Below, in pieces: positions 17,062-24,700 of a stretch of 60,085 bases of DNA (position 1 is its first letter; each line of letters starts with the position of its first letter). The stretch is from an uncultured Collinsella sp. (GTDB lineage: Bacteria; Actinomycetota; Coriobacteriia; Coriobacteriales; Coriobacteriaceae), in assembly GCA_958433005.1 (NCBI GenBank), contig CAUAWV010000010.1:1-60085 (forward strand), read 5' to 3'. The notes under the pieces are model-generated. The model saw only the letters and a list, made by a program, of their open reading frames with translations, was not told the DNA's origin and searched no databases. Made by a program: the position numbers and the translations under genes.

Positions 17062-18825
17062 CTAGTGCTTGCCGCCGTGACTGTTGAGCCAGATATTGCG
17101 GCCCAGCATAAGCGCCAGCACCAGCGCGCTCACGTAGCCCATAAAGCCAATGACTGGGATGCCAAACACAACCGGCTCGATGCGTGCGTAGTACACCACC
17201 GACGAACCGATAAACAGACCAGCGATCACAATTGCCATCGACATGCGGTCGATAATTCCGCCCAGCTGTCGCAGCGCCTTATCGCTGCTCATGATCTGCG
17301 TGTTTACCTTAAGCTGGCCGCGCGTGAGCATACGCGAAGCCAAGCCCAGATACTCGGCCGCCTCGAGCGAGCCTTTTGCCGCGCGATAGCTGCTCGCGGC
17401 AAGATCGCGTCCCATATCACGCACGCGCGCATAGGTGCTCTTCTCGTTTTTGATATGCGTCTGGATTATCTGGATCATGTTGACGTTGGGCATATACTCA
17501 GTCAGCAGGCCCTCGAGCGTCACCATGCCGCGGGCGAACATCGTTACCACGCTCGGCAGCTCAACGTCGTTTTTGCGCGCCAGGTTTAACAGCGAGGTCA
17601 AAAACTCGCCGATATCCAGATCCTTCAGGTCAAGGCCCGCAAAGTCTGCGACGATAAAGTCCAAATCGGACAAAAAGGCCGAATGATCGAGCTCAGCCGA
17701 GTCGCCGCGCGTCACGGCAAAGCGCATGAGCGAATCCTTGAGCTTGGGCACGTCACCCTCGGCCACGGCGAAAATCATGTCCTTGACGATACCGCGATCG
17801 TGACTCGACATGCGTCCGACCATGCCCAAGTCGATAAAGTAAACGATGCCGTCCTTGAGAATAATGTTTCCCGCATGCGGGTCCGCATGGAAAAAGCCGT
17901 CGTCGAGCACCTGCGTCGAGTAGTCCTCGACGATCGCGGCGCCGATCTTTTCCAAGTCATAACCCTCGGCTGCCAAACGCTTGGGATCGGCGATGGAGAT
18001 GCCGTCGATGTAGTCCATGACCACCACGTGCTCGGTGCAAAGGTCCAGGTAGGATTTGGGACACGATACGCCATGCACGCTTTTGTGGAAGTCATAGAAA
18101 TCGTTGAGGTTTTTGGCCTCGGCCAAAAAGTTGGTCTCCTCGCGAAACGAGGTCCACAGCTCTTCGACCACGCCGTGCAGGTCAACAAACTGGTCGGTGT
18201 TGACGAACTTGGAAACGATACGCACCACCGAGCGAATGATGTCGATGTCCTGCGCCATCACCTGCTGCGCACCGGGGCGCTGCACCTTAACGGCCACGTC
18301 CTCGCCGGTCACCAGGCGGGCGCGGTGCACCTGCGCGAGCGATGCGCTACCAAGCGGATTAGGGTCGATCGCATCGAACATCTCTCCCAGGCGCAGGCCG
18401 TATTCTTCTTCCAGACAACTGAGTACGACCTCGTACGGCACCGGCTCCACGTCGGACCGCAGACGACGCAGCTCGTCGCAAAAGCGTTGCGGCAGAATCT
18501 CGGACCGGTTGGCCAGAATCTGCCCCATCTTGACGAACATGGGGCCGAGTTCCTCGAGCAGGCGGCGCAAACGAACCGGCGTGAGGTTATCCCACACGCG
18601 GTACTTTTTGACCAGGCGAACAATCTGCCCGATGCGCTCGCGGCGACCCGCCGGCGTGAGCTGGTATTCTTCATCCGGCGCCATCGCGTCGGGCTCCTCG
18701 GGGACCATATCGACAGCGCGCGGCTTCTTGCGAGCGCCCGAGACGGCGGCATCGACCTCATCGACAACCGCCGCCTCGTCACCCAAGGGATCTAGATTGT
18801 TGTAATCGGTGGTGGAATCTGCCAT
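17062..18825 (-). CDS. UbiB/ABC1/AarF family atypical kinase
   Basis: A 587-residue ABC1-kinase. The family's KxGQ motif appears as FVKMGQILANRSEILP, the nucleotide-binding region as NPLGSASLAQVHRA and VAVKVQRPG, and the catalytic region as FFHADPHAGN and YFIDLGMVGRMS. Two C-terminal hydrophobic helices anchor it in the membrane. UbiB-type kinases support synthesis or handling of quinone-like isoprenoid lipids; the substrate here is unknown. It starts 8 bp after the phasin-like gene with only a weak ribosome site, so translation is probably coupled. It is followed by a terminator. Confidence 0.92.
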   Translation of the reverse strand: MADSTTDYNNLDPLGDEAAVVDEVDAAVSGARKKPRAVDMVPEEPDAMAPDEEYQLTPAGRRERIGQIVRLVKKYRVWDNLTPVRLRRLLEELGPMFVKMGQILANRSEILPQRFCDELRRLRSDVEPVPYEVVLSCLEEEYGLRLGEMFDAIDPNPLGSASLAQVHRARLVTGEDVAVKVQRPGAQQVMAQDIDIIRSVVRIVSKFVNTDQFVDLHGVVEELWTSFREETNFLAEAKNLNDFYDFHKSVHGVSCPKSYLDLCTEHVVVMDYIDGISIADPKRLAAEGYDLEKIGAAIVEDYSTQVLDDGFFHADPHAGNIILKDGIVYFIDLGMVGRMSSHDRGIVKDMIFAVAEGDVPKLKDSLMRFAVTRGDSAELDHSAFLSDLDFIVADFAGLDLKDLDIGEFLTSLLNLARKNDVELPSVVTMFARGMVTLEGLLTEYMPNVNMIQIIQTHIKNEKSTYARVRDMGRDLAASSYRAAKGSLEAAEYLGLASRMLTRGQLKVNTQIMSSDKALRQLGGIIDRMSMAIVIAGLFIGSSVVYYARIEPVVFGIPVIGFMGYVSALVLALMLGRNIWLNSHGGKH

Positions 18826-18833
18826 CTGCGCTG

Positions 18834-19250
18834 CTACTCGGCCTCTTCGGTATCCTTCGCATCGTCGGGCTCAACGGACTCGACGGGCACCGAGGTCACG
18901 TTGTCCTCGACCGAATCGACGATGTCGCGCACATGGGCCAGGAAGGCCGTGCGCTCGGGGGCTGTCATGACGCGGACGCGAGCCAGAATGAGCTCGTCGA
19001 GCACGCGCTGGGCCGCGGTCTCGCCCTGCATGCCCAAGCGCTCGGTCAGATCGGAGATGGTACCGCCGGCCTGTTCGAACATGTCAGACACACTGCGGGC
19101 GATACCGGGGGCGCCTGCGTCCTTGCGCACCTGCTCGCCCTTGGTGTTAAGGTCGTCGAGAACCTTCTTGCTGCCCTCGACGGCAACGGCGGCGGCGCCG
19201 AAGCCCACGTTGATGGCGCCGTTAACAAGCTGATCGAGTTTCATAACCAT
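18834..19250 (-). CDS. Phasin-like helical protein paired with UbiB
   Basis: A 138-residue, mostly helical protein. An N-terminal amphipathic segment (KLDQLVNGAINVGFGAAAVAVEG) is followed by a long charged helix, a central LTERLGMQGETAAQRVLDELILARVRVM block and an acidic tail. The pattern resembles the short phasin-like proteins (COG3937) often found beside UbiB genes. The true start is taken as the ATG at 19250 with GGAG upstream, rather than the TTG at 19262. The gene directly precedes ubiB with an 8-bp gap. A role as partner or membrane adaptor of the kinase is inference from this arrangement. Confidence 0.7.
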   Translation of the reverse strand: MVMKLDQLVNGAINVGFGAAAVAVEGSKKVLDDLNTKGEQVRKDAGAPGIARSVSDMFEQAGGTISDLTERLGMQGETAAQRVLDELILARVRVMTAPERTAFLAHVRDIVDSVEDNVTSVPVESVEPDDAKDTEEAE

Positions 19251-19349
19251 GGTTGTCTCCAATCACAAACAACTGCATTGGCGTTCTTGTACCCAAGATT
19301 GAGTGAAAGCGACAAAGCGTTTAAGCGCTATTCGATCGACGGGAAATCC

Positions 19350-20873
19350 CTATCTCACGTTGTCGTTCATCGCGAAAGAGTTCTTCATGGCGCAGCTCGT
19401 GGTGTAGAGCACCTTGCCCAACAGGGCATCGGTCTCCACGCGCACGAGCTCGGCAAACTCCTCGTTGGCGCGTGCAAGCTCGGCAGGCACCTCGGCCTCG
19501 GGCAGAACGGCTACGGCAGCGTCGACGTCATGAATCTGCTTGTGGCCCATGCCGCCGACCTTCTCCTGATAATCCTCGACTGCGCGGCCGCACTCATGGA
19601 AGCGGACGTCGGCCAGCGCGCCGATCAGGCGATTTGCCCAATAGAAATTCTCGGACGTCACGCGAGCCTGCGTGTCGGCATAGTACTCGGGCATGGTCTC
19701 GACATTGGCGTACAGCGGCACGAGCGCGTTAAACGAGTTGGAGCCAAACGCCATCCACTGTACGGCGCGATATACCGGCTGCGCATAGGGGCGCAGCTGC
19801 AGCACGGCGAGCTGGCTGTTGCGGTTGATGCCGATGGGACGATAGGCGCCGCGCGTGGCGGGCGTGCCCTTGCTGCCGTAGCAATCGTACTCCGTGCCCT
19901 GGTAGTGGCTCGAAAGCACGTACTTGATGTCCTCGATGGTCACCTTGCGCTCGGGCACGCGGCTCCAGGGGATGTCGTCGCTCTCAGGCGTGTAGTCGGC
20001 CTCGGGACCGTCCCACACATCGCTGGGGTTAAGGCAGCGCTGCATATACCAGGCGCGCGGCGTGTTGTAGACGTGATCGCTGTCACTGTGCGAACCAAAG
20101 GCCTCGCGCGGGTTAAAGACCGTGGCCGGACCGTCGCCCTCGACGCCCAGCGTCAGGTCCAGATGCCACTCGGCCATCCAGGAGCGCAGGTCGGCGGAGC
20201 ACATGTGGTCGGCCTGGGCGCCCTCAGCGTCATCCAGGTCAAAGCTGTCGATACCCAGCTGGTTGGGCATGGTCACATAGGCGTCATCGGGCACGCGCTT
20301 GGCAATCCATTGGTGGCCGCCGATGGTCTCGAGCCACCAGATCTCGTCCACGTCGCTAAAGGCGATGCCGTTGTTTTCATAGGTGCCGTAGCGCTCGAGC
20401 AGGTCGCCCAGGATACGCACACCGTCGCGGGCGGATTTGGCATATGGCAGCACCAGGGTCACCATGTCCTCCTCGCCCAGACCGCCGGGCTGCGCCGGAA
20501 CATAGCCGTCCTCGTCCTCGTTGCCCTTGGCGGGCACGTAGTCGACGAGCGGGTCGGCGCCGCGAACGCGCTCGTTGGTGGTGAGCGTCTCGGTTGCGGA
20601 CATGCCCACATTGAGCTCGTTGAAACCGGCCTCGGCCCAGATGCCGTGGCCCGGGACAACATCGGGGACGCTCGTGTAGCGCATGGGGTTATCGGGCAGT
20701 TCAACGGTCAGGTGACTCAGGACGCTCGTATAGACGCGCGGCTGCTCGTCGGGATGCACCACACGCATACGCTTGGGCTCAAACACCCCGTTGGACGAAT
20801 CCTCGTTGCGGGCGACAAGCGTCGACCCGTCGTAGCTCGCATTCTTACCAACCAGAATCGTTGTGCACGGCAT
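19350..20873 (-). CDS. C69 family dipeptidase
   Basis: A 507-residue N-terminal-nucleophile peptidase of family C69 (PepD). The sequence opens MPCTTILVGKNASYDGSTLVARNED, where the Cys at position 3 is the expected catalytic residue after trimming of the first two residues. The DEIWWLETIGGHQW and YVTMPNQLGID blocks are also typical. The start at 20873 is chosen because AAGGAGG ends six bases before it. The ATG at 20879 directly abuts that site and would be unusable. Such enzymes cleave dipeptides in the cytoplasm or at the surface; no signal peptide is visible, so this one is probably cytoplasmic. Confidence 0.92.
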   Translation of the reverse strand: MPCTTILVGKNASYDGSTLVARNEDSSNGVFEPKRMRVVHPDEQPRVYTSVLSHLTVELPDNPMRYTSVPDVVPGHGIWAEAGFNELNVGMSATETLTTNERVRGADPLVDYVPAKGNEDEDGYVPAQPGGLGEEDMVTLVLPYAKSARDGVRILGDLLERYGTYENNGIAFSDVDEIWWLETIGGHQWIAKRVPDDAYVTMPNQLGIDSFDLDDAEGAQADHMCSADLRSWMAEWHLDLTLGVEGDGPATVFNPREAFGSHSDSDHVYNTPRAWYMQRCLNPSDVWDGPEADYTPESDDIPWSRVPERKVTIEDIKYVLSSHYQGTEYDCYGSKGTPATRGAYRPIGINRNSQLAVLQLRPYAQPVYRAVQWMAFGSNSFNALVPLYANVETMPEYYADTQARVTSENFYWANRLIGALADVRFHECGRAVEDYQEKVGGMGHKQIHDVDAAVAVLPEAEVPAELARANEEFAELVRVETDALLGKVLYTTSCAMKNSFAMNDNVR

Positions 20874-20975
20874 GCGCATCCTCCTTGAGCGAAGAAATCA
20901 AACGATAACAGTGTATCGCTTCGGCGCAGAAAGGGCGAAACCACGGCGCTGGCAACCCCTGTGGGCAAAAAACGC

Positions 20976-21830
20976 CTATTTCGATGCGCGCTCGGCAGCT
21001 TCGATCACGTGTTTGGCGAGGATCGCCGTCGTCACAGCGCCCACGCCGCCCGGCACGGGCGTGATGGCGTTAACAACCGGCTCCGCAGCATCAAAATCGA
21101 CGTCACCCACCAGTTTGCCAGCGGCCTCGTCCCAATTAATGCCAACATCGATGATCGTCTGGCCCTCGCGAACCGCATCCACGCCAATCGTACGAGCGCG
21201 TCCAACGGCGGCAACCACAATGTCGGCAGCACGGCACTCGGCAGCAAGGTCGCGCGTATGCGTATGGCACGTCGTCACGGTCGCATTGCGCGCCGTAAGC
21301 ATGGCAGCAACAGGACGCCCGATCACCAGCGAGCGCCCGACCACAGCAACCTTAGCTCCATCCAGCTCAACGCCGTAATGATCCAGCAAAGCAAGCACGG
21401 CTTCGGCTGTGCAGGGGGCAAAACCCTCGCCGCGCCCCGAAAGCGTGGTGAGCAGCGAAGCCGGCGTCATGGAGTCAACGTCCTTGGCGGGATCGAGTGC
21501 CGAGGCAACCGCGTCCTCGTCAAGGCCGGCGGGCAGCGGGCGGAACATCAGGCAGCCATGAACAGACGAATCGGTATTGATGTCCTCGATGGCCGCCAAC
21601 AGCTCGTCCCGCGAAACATCGGCGGGAAGCAAAACGCGGCGAGCTTCAATGCCAACCTTCTCGCAGCGCCTGAGCGCACCGCGCTCGTAGGATAGGTCGT
21701 CCTCGCGTTCACCCACACGCACGATAGCCAACGTCGGAACAACGCCGCGCTCGCGCAAAGCCACGCAGCGAGCAGCAAGTTCCTCAGTCAACGCGCGGGC
21801 GACGGGAGCGCCCTTCAGCAGTTCAGCCAT
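20976..21830 (-). CDS. folD: FolD-family methylene-tetrahydrofolate dehydrogenase, cyclohydrolase residues lost
   Basis: A 284-residue FolD protein with a C-terminal NAD(P) domain (VVGRSLVIGRPVAAMLTARNATVTTCHTHT) and an ending PVPGGVGAVTTAILAKHVI typical of the family. In FolD a lysine four residues after a conserved tyrosine (K54 in E. coli, K56 in human) is essential for cyclohydrolase activity. A gapless alignment places Ala52 there, after Tyr48. The conserved Gln of the VQLPLP motif is Phe96 (MFRPLP). The enzyme is therefore probably a dehydrogenase only. The fchA gene directly upstream, 2 bp away, would supply the cyclohydrolase step. The start at 21830 is supported by AGAGG upstream; the longer frame is not. 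Confidence 0.93.
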   Translation of the reverse strand: MAELLKGAPVARALTEELAARCVALRERGVVPTLAIVRVGEREDDLSYERGALRRCEKVGIEARRVLLPADVSRDELLAAIEDINTDSSVHGCLMFRPLPAGLDEDAVASALDPAKDVDSMTPASLLTTLSGRGEGFAPCTAEAVLALLDHYGVELDGAKVAVVGRSLVIGRPVAAMLTARNATVTTCHTHTRDLAAECRAADIVVAAVGRARTIGVDAVREGQTIIDVGINWDEAAGKLVGDVDFDAAEPVVNAITPVPGGVGAVTTAILAKHVIEAAERASK

Positions 21831-21832
21831 GG

Positions 21833-22465
21833 CTATCCTCTCTTCCTTGCAGCGTCGGCGGCGCGGCGCGCCAGCGCATCGGCGCGCGGCAACCACGTGT
21901 CCAGCAGCTCATCGCACGCGGTCTCGAGCTCCTCGGCGCGCGCCCGGTCCTTCATAGACGTGGTGTTGGCAAAGAGCGTCAAGCTCGCGCCCTGCATAGC
22001 GGAACGGCAGAACACGGCGCCGCACGCCACATCGGACAGCAGCTGACGCGAACCCTTGTCGGCCATGTCCTCGAGCAGCGCCAGCGCACGCCCGCAGGCA
22101 TCCATAATGCGATACGGCGGCATAGCGGCCACATGCAGCGCATCCTGAATCGCGGTCGCTCGAGCCGGATCGTCACGCGGAATACCGTACGCCGCGGACA
22201 CCTGCCCATAGGCACGAACGTCCTCGGCAACCAACTCGACAAGCTCCTGGGCCAGCTCATCAGCATGGGCAAACGCACGCGTCAGGTCATCCGCACGATC
22301 AGCAAGCGCGGGATTGGTCGCACCGTAGCGGGCAACCATTCCGCACAGCGAGGCGCCCAGCGCGCCCACAAAGGCGCTCGCGCTGCCACCGCCGGGAACC
22401 GGCTCGCGCGCGGCCAGCGCCTCGGCAAACCCGCGGCAGGTCTTGTCCATCATCTCTTGGCTCAT
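21833..22465 (-). CDS. fchA: Methenyl-tetrahydrofolate cyclohydrolase FchA (cyclodeaminase family)
   Basis: A 210-residue helical protein of the formiminotransferase-cyclodeaminase family. It has the signature REPVPGGGSASAFVGALGASLCGMVARY and a DDPARATAIQDAL stretch. In folate users without histidine degradation, FchA hydrolyses methenyl-THF to formyl-THF or the reverse. It is the first gene of a two-gene operon with folD and likely provides the activity that this FolD has lost. I take the ATG at 22465 as start because AAGGTG is correctly spaced for it; the ATG at 22471 is too close. A GC-rich hairpin (22492-22517) lies in its 5' region. Confidence 0.9.
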   Translation of the reverse strand: MSQEMMDKTCRGFAEALAAREPVPGGGSASAFVGALGASLCGMVARYGATNPALADRADDLTRAFAHADELAQELVELVAEDVRAYGQVSAAYGIPRDDPARATAIQDALHVAAMPPYRIMDACGRALALLEDMADKGSRQLLSDVACGAVFCRSAMQGASLTLFANTTSMKDRARAEELETACDELLDTWLPRADALARRAADAARKRG

Positions 22466-22841
22466 GCACATGCACCTTCAAGTCATATACATCGGTCGGG
22501 TGGCAACCGCCGACCGACCGCATCGATCACGTAATGGTGCTAAGTCTAGCCCATAAGCACATGGGCGTCAGCGCACCTGGCCATCGCGGATTTCTATGGC
22601 ACACGATAGGCGGCAGCGACACAAACATGGGACACATGGCCCACCTTTCGAGACTCCCGGACGTCAAAAACTGGGGCATATCTATAAGTAAGGAACCCGT
22701 TGGGGCACGGCCACTCAACGGCCGCAAACCACGAACGGAGGTATCGCCGCACCGTACGCAAAGACATCCGCCGCAAACGGAAACAACGCCCTGACGCCCC
22801 GCGGCACCGCGATGTCACCAAGAGACAAGGAGGACGCCACC
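22466..22841. other. Divergent spacer between fchA and lipoprotein 1
   Basis: 376 bp without a convincing gene. TCGGTCGG (22492-22499) and its complement (22510-22517) form a hairpin in the fchA leader. TAGACT on the minus strand near 22545 could be the fchA -10 box. Toward the lipoprotein lies the 19-nt element at 22627-22645 that recurs before its paralogue. Confidence 0.5.
22627..22645. repeat. 19-nt quasi-palindromic element, copy 1
   Basis: ATGGGACACATGGCCCACC, identical to positions 23595-23613. The inner 16 bases fit TGGGnCAnnTGnCCCA, a dyad with six of eight positions paired, as expected for an operator. It lies about 200 bp before the first lipoprotein gene. Confidence 0.6.
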
Positions 22842-23444
22842 ATGAAGAAAAAGACCCTATCGATCCTTTCCCTTTGCATCGCCCTCTTTGCCGCGCTCGC
22901 CCTCGTGGGCTGCGGCGGGAACGCATCGGGCGGAGGCAGCAGCGCCGCCAAGGGCGAGAGCAAGGAAAAGGCCCCCGTCGCCAAGAAGACCGACTTTATC
23001 TGGTTTAAGGTCGAGATGCCCGCGGGCGTCGGCGTAAGCGACTCCGCCGGCAAGAATGCCGACAGGGTCCAGCTCACCTTCCCCGAAGACGAGAACGCCT
23101 CGGCCGATCGTTTTATCCCCGTTTGGAAAAAAGCGCTGACGGCCGAGGAGTCCCACGCCGACCAGGCAGAAAAGAAGGGGGATACGTTCCAGTGGAAGGA
23201 TGGCGGATCCGTCAAGTATAACGGCAGGACGTGGCTCGTCGGAACATACGAGGACAACAGCGGCATCTCAACCATGCTTTTTACCGACGTTGAGCCGGGA
23301 AGCGTCTACGTCCTCATCTCGAACTTCGACCAGCACAAGAAAGAAGCCGAGGCGCTCCTCAACTCCATCGAATTCCCCGATGACATGGCAGAGGCAGTTT
23401 CCGAGGCACGCGAAGTCGAGATTTCGAGCATCGAGATCAAGTAA
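22842..23444 (+). CDS. Lipoprotein 1 of a paralogous pair
   Basis: A 200-residue secreted lipoprotein. The signal peptide MKKKTLSILSLCIALFAALA runs into the lipobox LVGC, making Cys24 the lipidated residue. A Gly/Ser/Lys-rich spacer follows, then a globular domain that begins KTDFIWFKVEMPAGV and ends EVEISSIEIK. The whole length aligns with the next lipoprotein, including the TDFIWFKVE, DRFIPV, VKYNGKTW/NGRTW and FTDVE.GSVYV blocks. I do not recognise the domain. The start is set by AAGGAGG upstream. It is monocistronic, followed by a terminator, and probably sits on the outer face of the membrane. Confidence 0.85.
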   Translation: MKKKTLSILSLCIALFAALALVGCGGNASGGGSSAAKGESKEKAPVAKKTDFIWFKVEMPAGVGVSDSAGKNADRVQLTFPEDENASADRFIPVWKKALTAEESHADQAEKKGDTFQWKDGGSVKYNGRTWLVGTYEDNSGISTMLFTDVEPGSVYVLISNFDQHKKEAEALLNSIEFPDDMAEAVSEAREVEISSIEIK

Positions 23445-23510
23445 CGGGACACCCGCACGCGCCTACGCGCACCAGCGCGCATGCGCCCATTAAAACAACG
23501 GGCGCCCAAC

Positions 23511-23547
23511 CGGGGGGGGGCCGACAGCATCGGCCCTCCCCTCTTTT
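23511..23547 (+). terminator. Intrinsic terminator after lipoprotein 1
   Basis: A G-run ending in GGCCGA (to 23524) pairs with TCGGCCCTCCCC (23530-23541), followed by TCTTTT. Confidence 0.85.
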
Positions 23548-23594
23548 GGACCCGCGCATATTGCCACTTGTCGGCGCAATTCCAGCCCTCAGAA

Positions 23595-23613
23595 TGGGAC
23601 ACATGGCCCACCC
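23595..23613. repeat. 19-nt quasi-palindromic element, copy 2
   Basis: Identical to the copy at 22627-22645 and located 72 bp before the second lipoprotein start. The flanking sequence differs between copies, so conservation is confined to the element. Confidence 0.6.
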
Positions 23614-23684
23614 TAGCGAGCCGTCCACGCGTACAGTAAAGGCAGGTAATCCATGGGCGGTTACAGATCGAGGAGGACACGACC

Positions 23685-24278
23685 ATGAAAAAGAAGGCCT
23701 TTGCGATTCTCACCCTCTGCATCAGTCTCTTTGCCGCAGTTGCCCTGGTGGGTTGCGGCGGAAGCGGCGGCGCTACCGGCAGTGGCGGTGGCGGCGGCGC
23801 AGAAAAGCCAGCCGTGGATATGAGGACCGACTTCATCTGGTTTAAGGTCGAGGTGCCCGAGGGCGTCGAAATCACGGACGTCGCAGGCGACACGGCCGAT
23901 AGGGCCCAGTTTAAGTTCACCGAGAGCGAGCACGCCAGCGACCGCTTCATCCCCGTCTTCGACTCTGACAAGAACGCTGACGAGCTGTTCGACTACGAGG
24001 CCAAATGGAAGGCCAACTCCGGATGGACCGAGAGCGACCCCGTTAAATACAACGGCAAGACCTGGCGCAGTGCTTACTTTACGCACTCGGGCGGCGTAAC
24101 GACCGAGTGCTTTACCGACGTTGAAGGCGGCAGCGTTTACGTGCGCATCGACAACGTCGAGGAGCACAAGGACGCCGTCGAGACCATGATGAAGTCCCTG
24201 GAATTTGCCGATGATATCGCCAAGGCCAAGACCGAGGCCATGGACGTCAAGCTCGAGGATATCGAGATCAAGCGCTAA
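23685..24278 (+). CDS. Lipoprotein 2 of a paralogous pair
   Basis: A 197-residue secreted lipoprotein with signal MKKKAFAILTLCISLFAAVA and lipobox LVGC (Cys24). A glycine-rich spacer is followed by the same domain as lipoprotein 1 (TDFIWFKVEVPEGV ... VKLEDIEIKR). GAGGAGG precedes the ATG. It arose by duplication with the upstream gene and has diverged well beyond recent copies. Function is unknown. The repeated pattern of promoter element, lipoprotein and terminator suggests two separately controlled but related units. Confidence 0.85.
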   Translation: MKKKAFAILTLCISLFAAVALVGCGGSGGATGSGGGGGAEKPAVDMRTDFIWFKVEVPEGVEITDVAGDTADRAQFKFTESEHASDRFIPVFDSDKNADELFDYEAKWKANSGWTESDPVKYNGKTWRSAYFTHSGGVTTECFTDVEGGSVYVRIDNVEEHKDAVETMMKSLEFADDIAKAKTEAMDVKLEDIEIKR

Positions 24279-24349
24279 GCGACTGGCGAGCGCAGCGGGA
24301 AACACGAGCGCAGCGCAAACAAGCGACGGTACCCCAGCGCTTCGTACTA

Positions 24350-24383
24350 AGGGAGGGCCGGTAAACCGACCCTCCCTTTCTTA
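24350..24383 (+). terminator. Intrinsic terminator after lipoprotein 2
   Basis: GGGAGGGCCGGT (24351-24362) pairs with ACCGACCCTCCC (24365-24376) with one mismatch, and TTTCTT follows. The IS110 element is inserted 60 bp further on. Confidence 0.85.
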
Positions 24384-24447
24384 TGCCGGCAGCCGACGAA
24401 CGCGAAGATGCCGGGCGGCAAAACCGCCCATTACAGTCTGAAATAGG

Positions 24448-24660
24448 CCATCGATAAATTTCGATGGCGAGCATTCGGCGCATTGCCTACGATACGGGCA
24501 AGCCCCGAGGGGCCGCCGATCGGGCGCCTCCGGATGGCCGTCTGCCCCTGCCCCGTAGAGGGCCCGGGGGGTGTTGCCACCGGGGGCGCTCGCCGCTCCG
24601 GACGACTGATAGGAAACTGCCGGGCGCAAGCGCCACGGCCAGGTAATGTGGGTGTCGCGG
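24448..24660 (+). ncRNA. Candidate bridge RNA of the IS110 element
   Basis: The noncoding left end can be folded as expected for IS110 bridge RNAs. A hairpin lies at 24448-24467 (CCATCG...CGATGG). An outer stem GCGCCTCCGG (24524-24533) with CCGGGGGCGC (24580-24589) encloses an internal loop and an inner hairpin. The 5' side of the loop holds GTCTG (24540-24544), identical to the left flank at 24436-24440. The 3' side holds GGGGGGTGTT (24566-24575), the exact complement of AACACCCCCC at the right junction. A second structure holds ATAGGAA (24609-24615), identical to the element's right end at 25959-25965. Family knowledge: such loops guide target and donor choice. RNA ends are approximate. Confidence 0.65.
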
Positions 24661-24700
24661 GGAGGGGTTCCGATCGGCCTACCGATTGGAGGATACCACC

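Noticed and set aside
22466..22600. ZTP (pfl) riboswitch upstream of fchA-folD
   Set aside because: Such riboswitches often precede folate genes, but the conserved ZTP blocks are not visible here or upstream of fhs; only a simple hairpin is seen.
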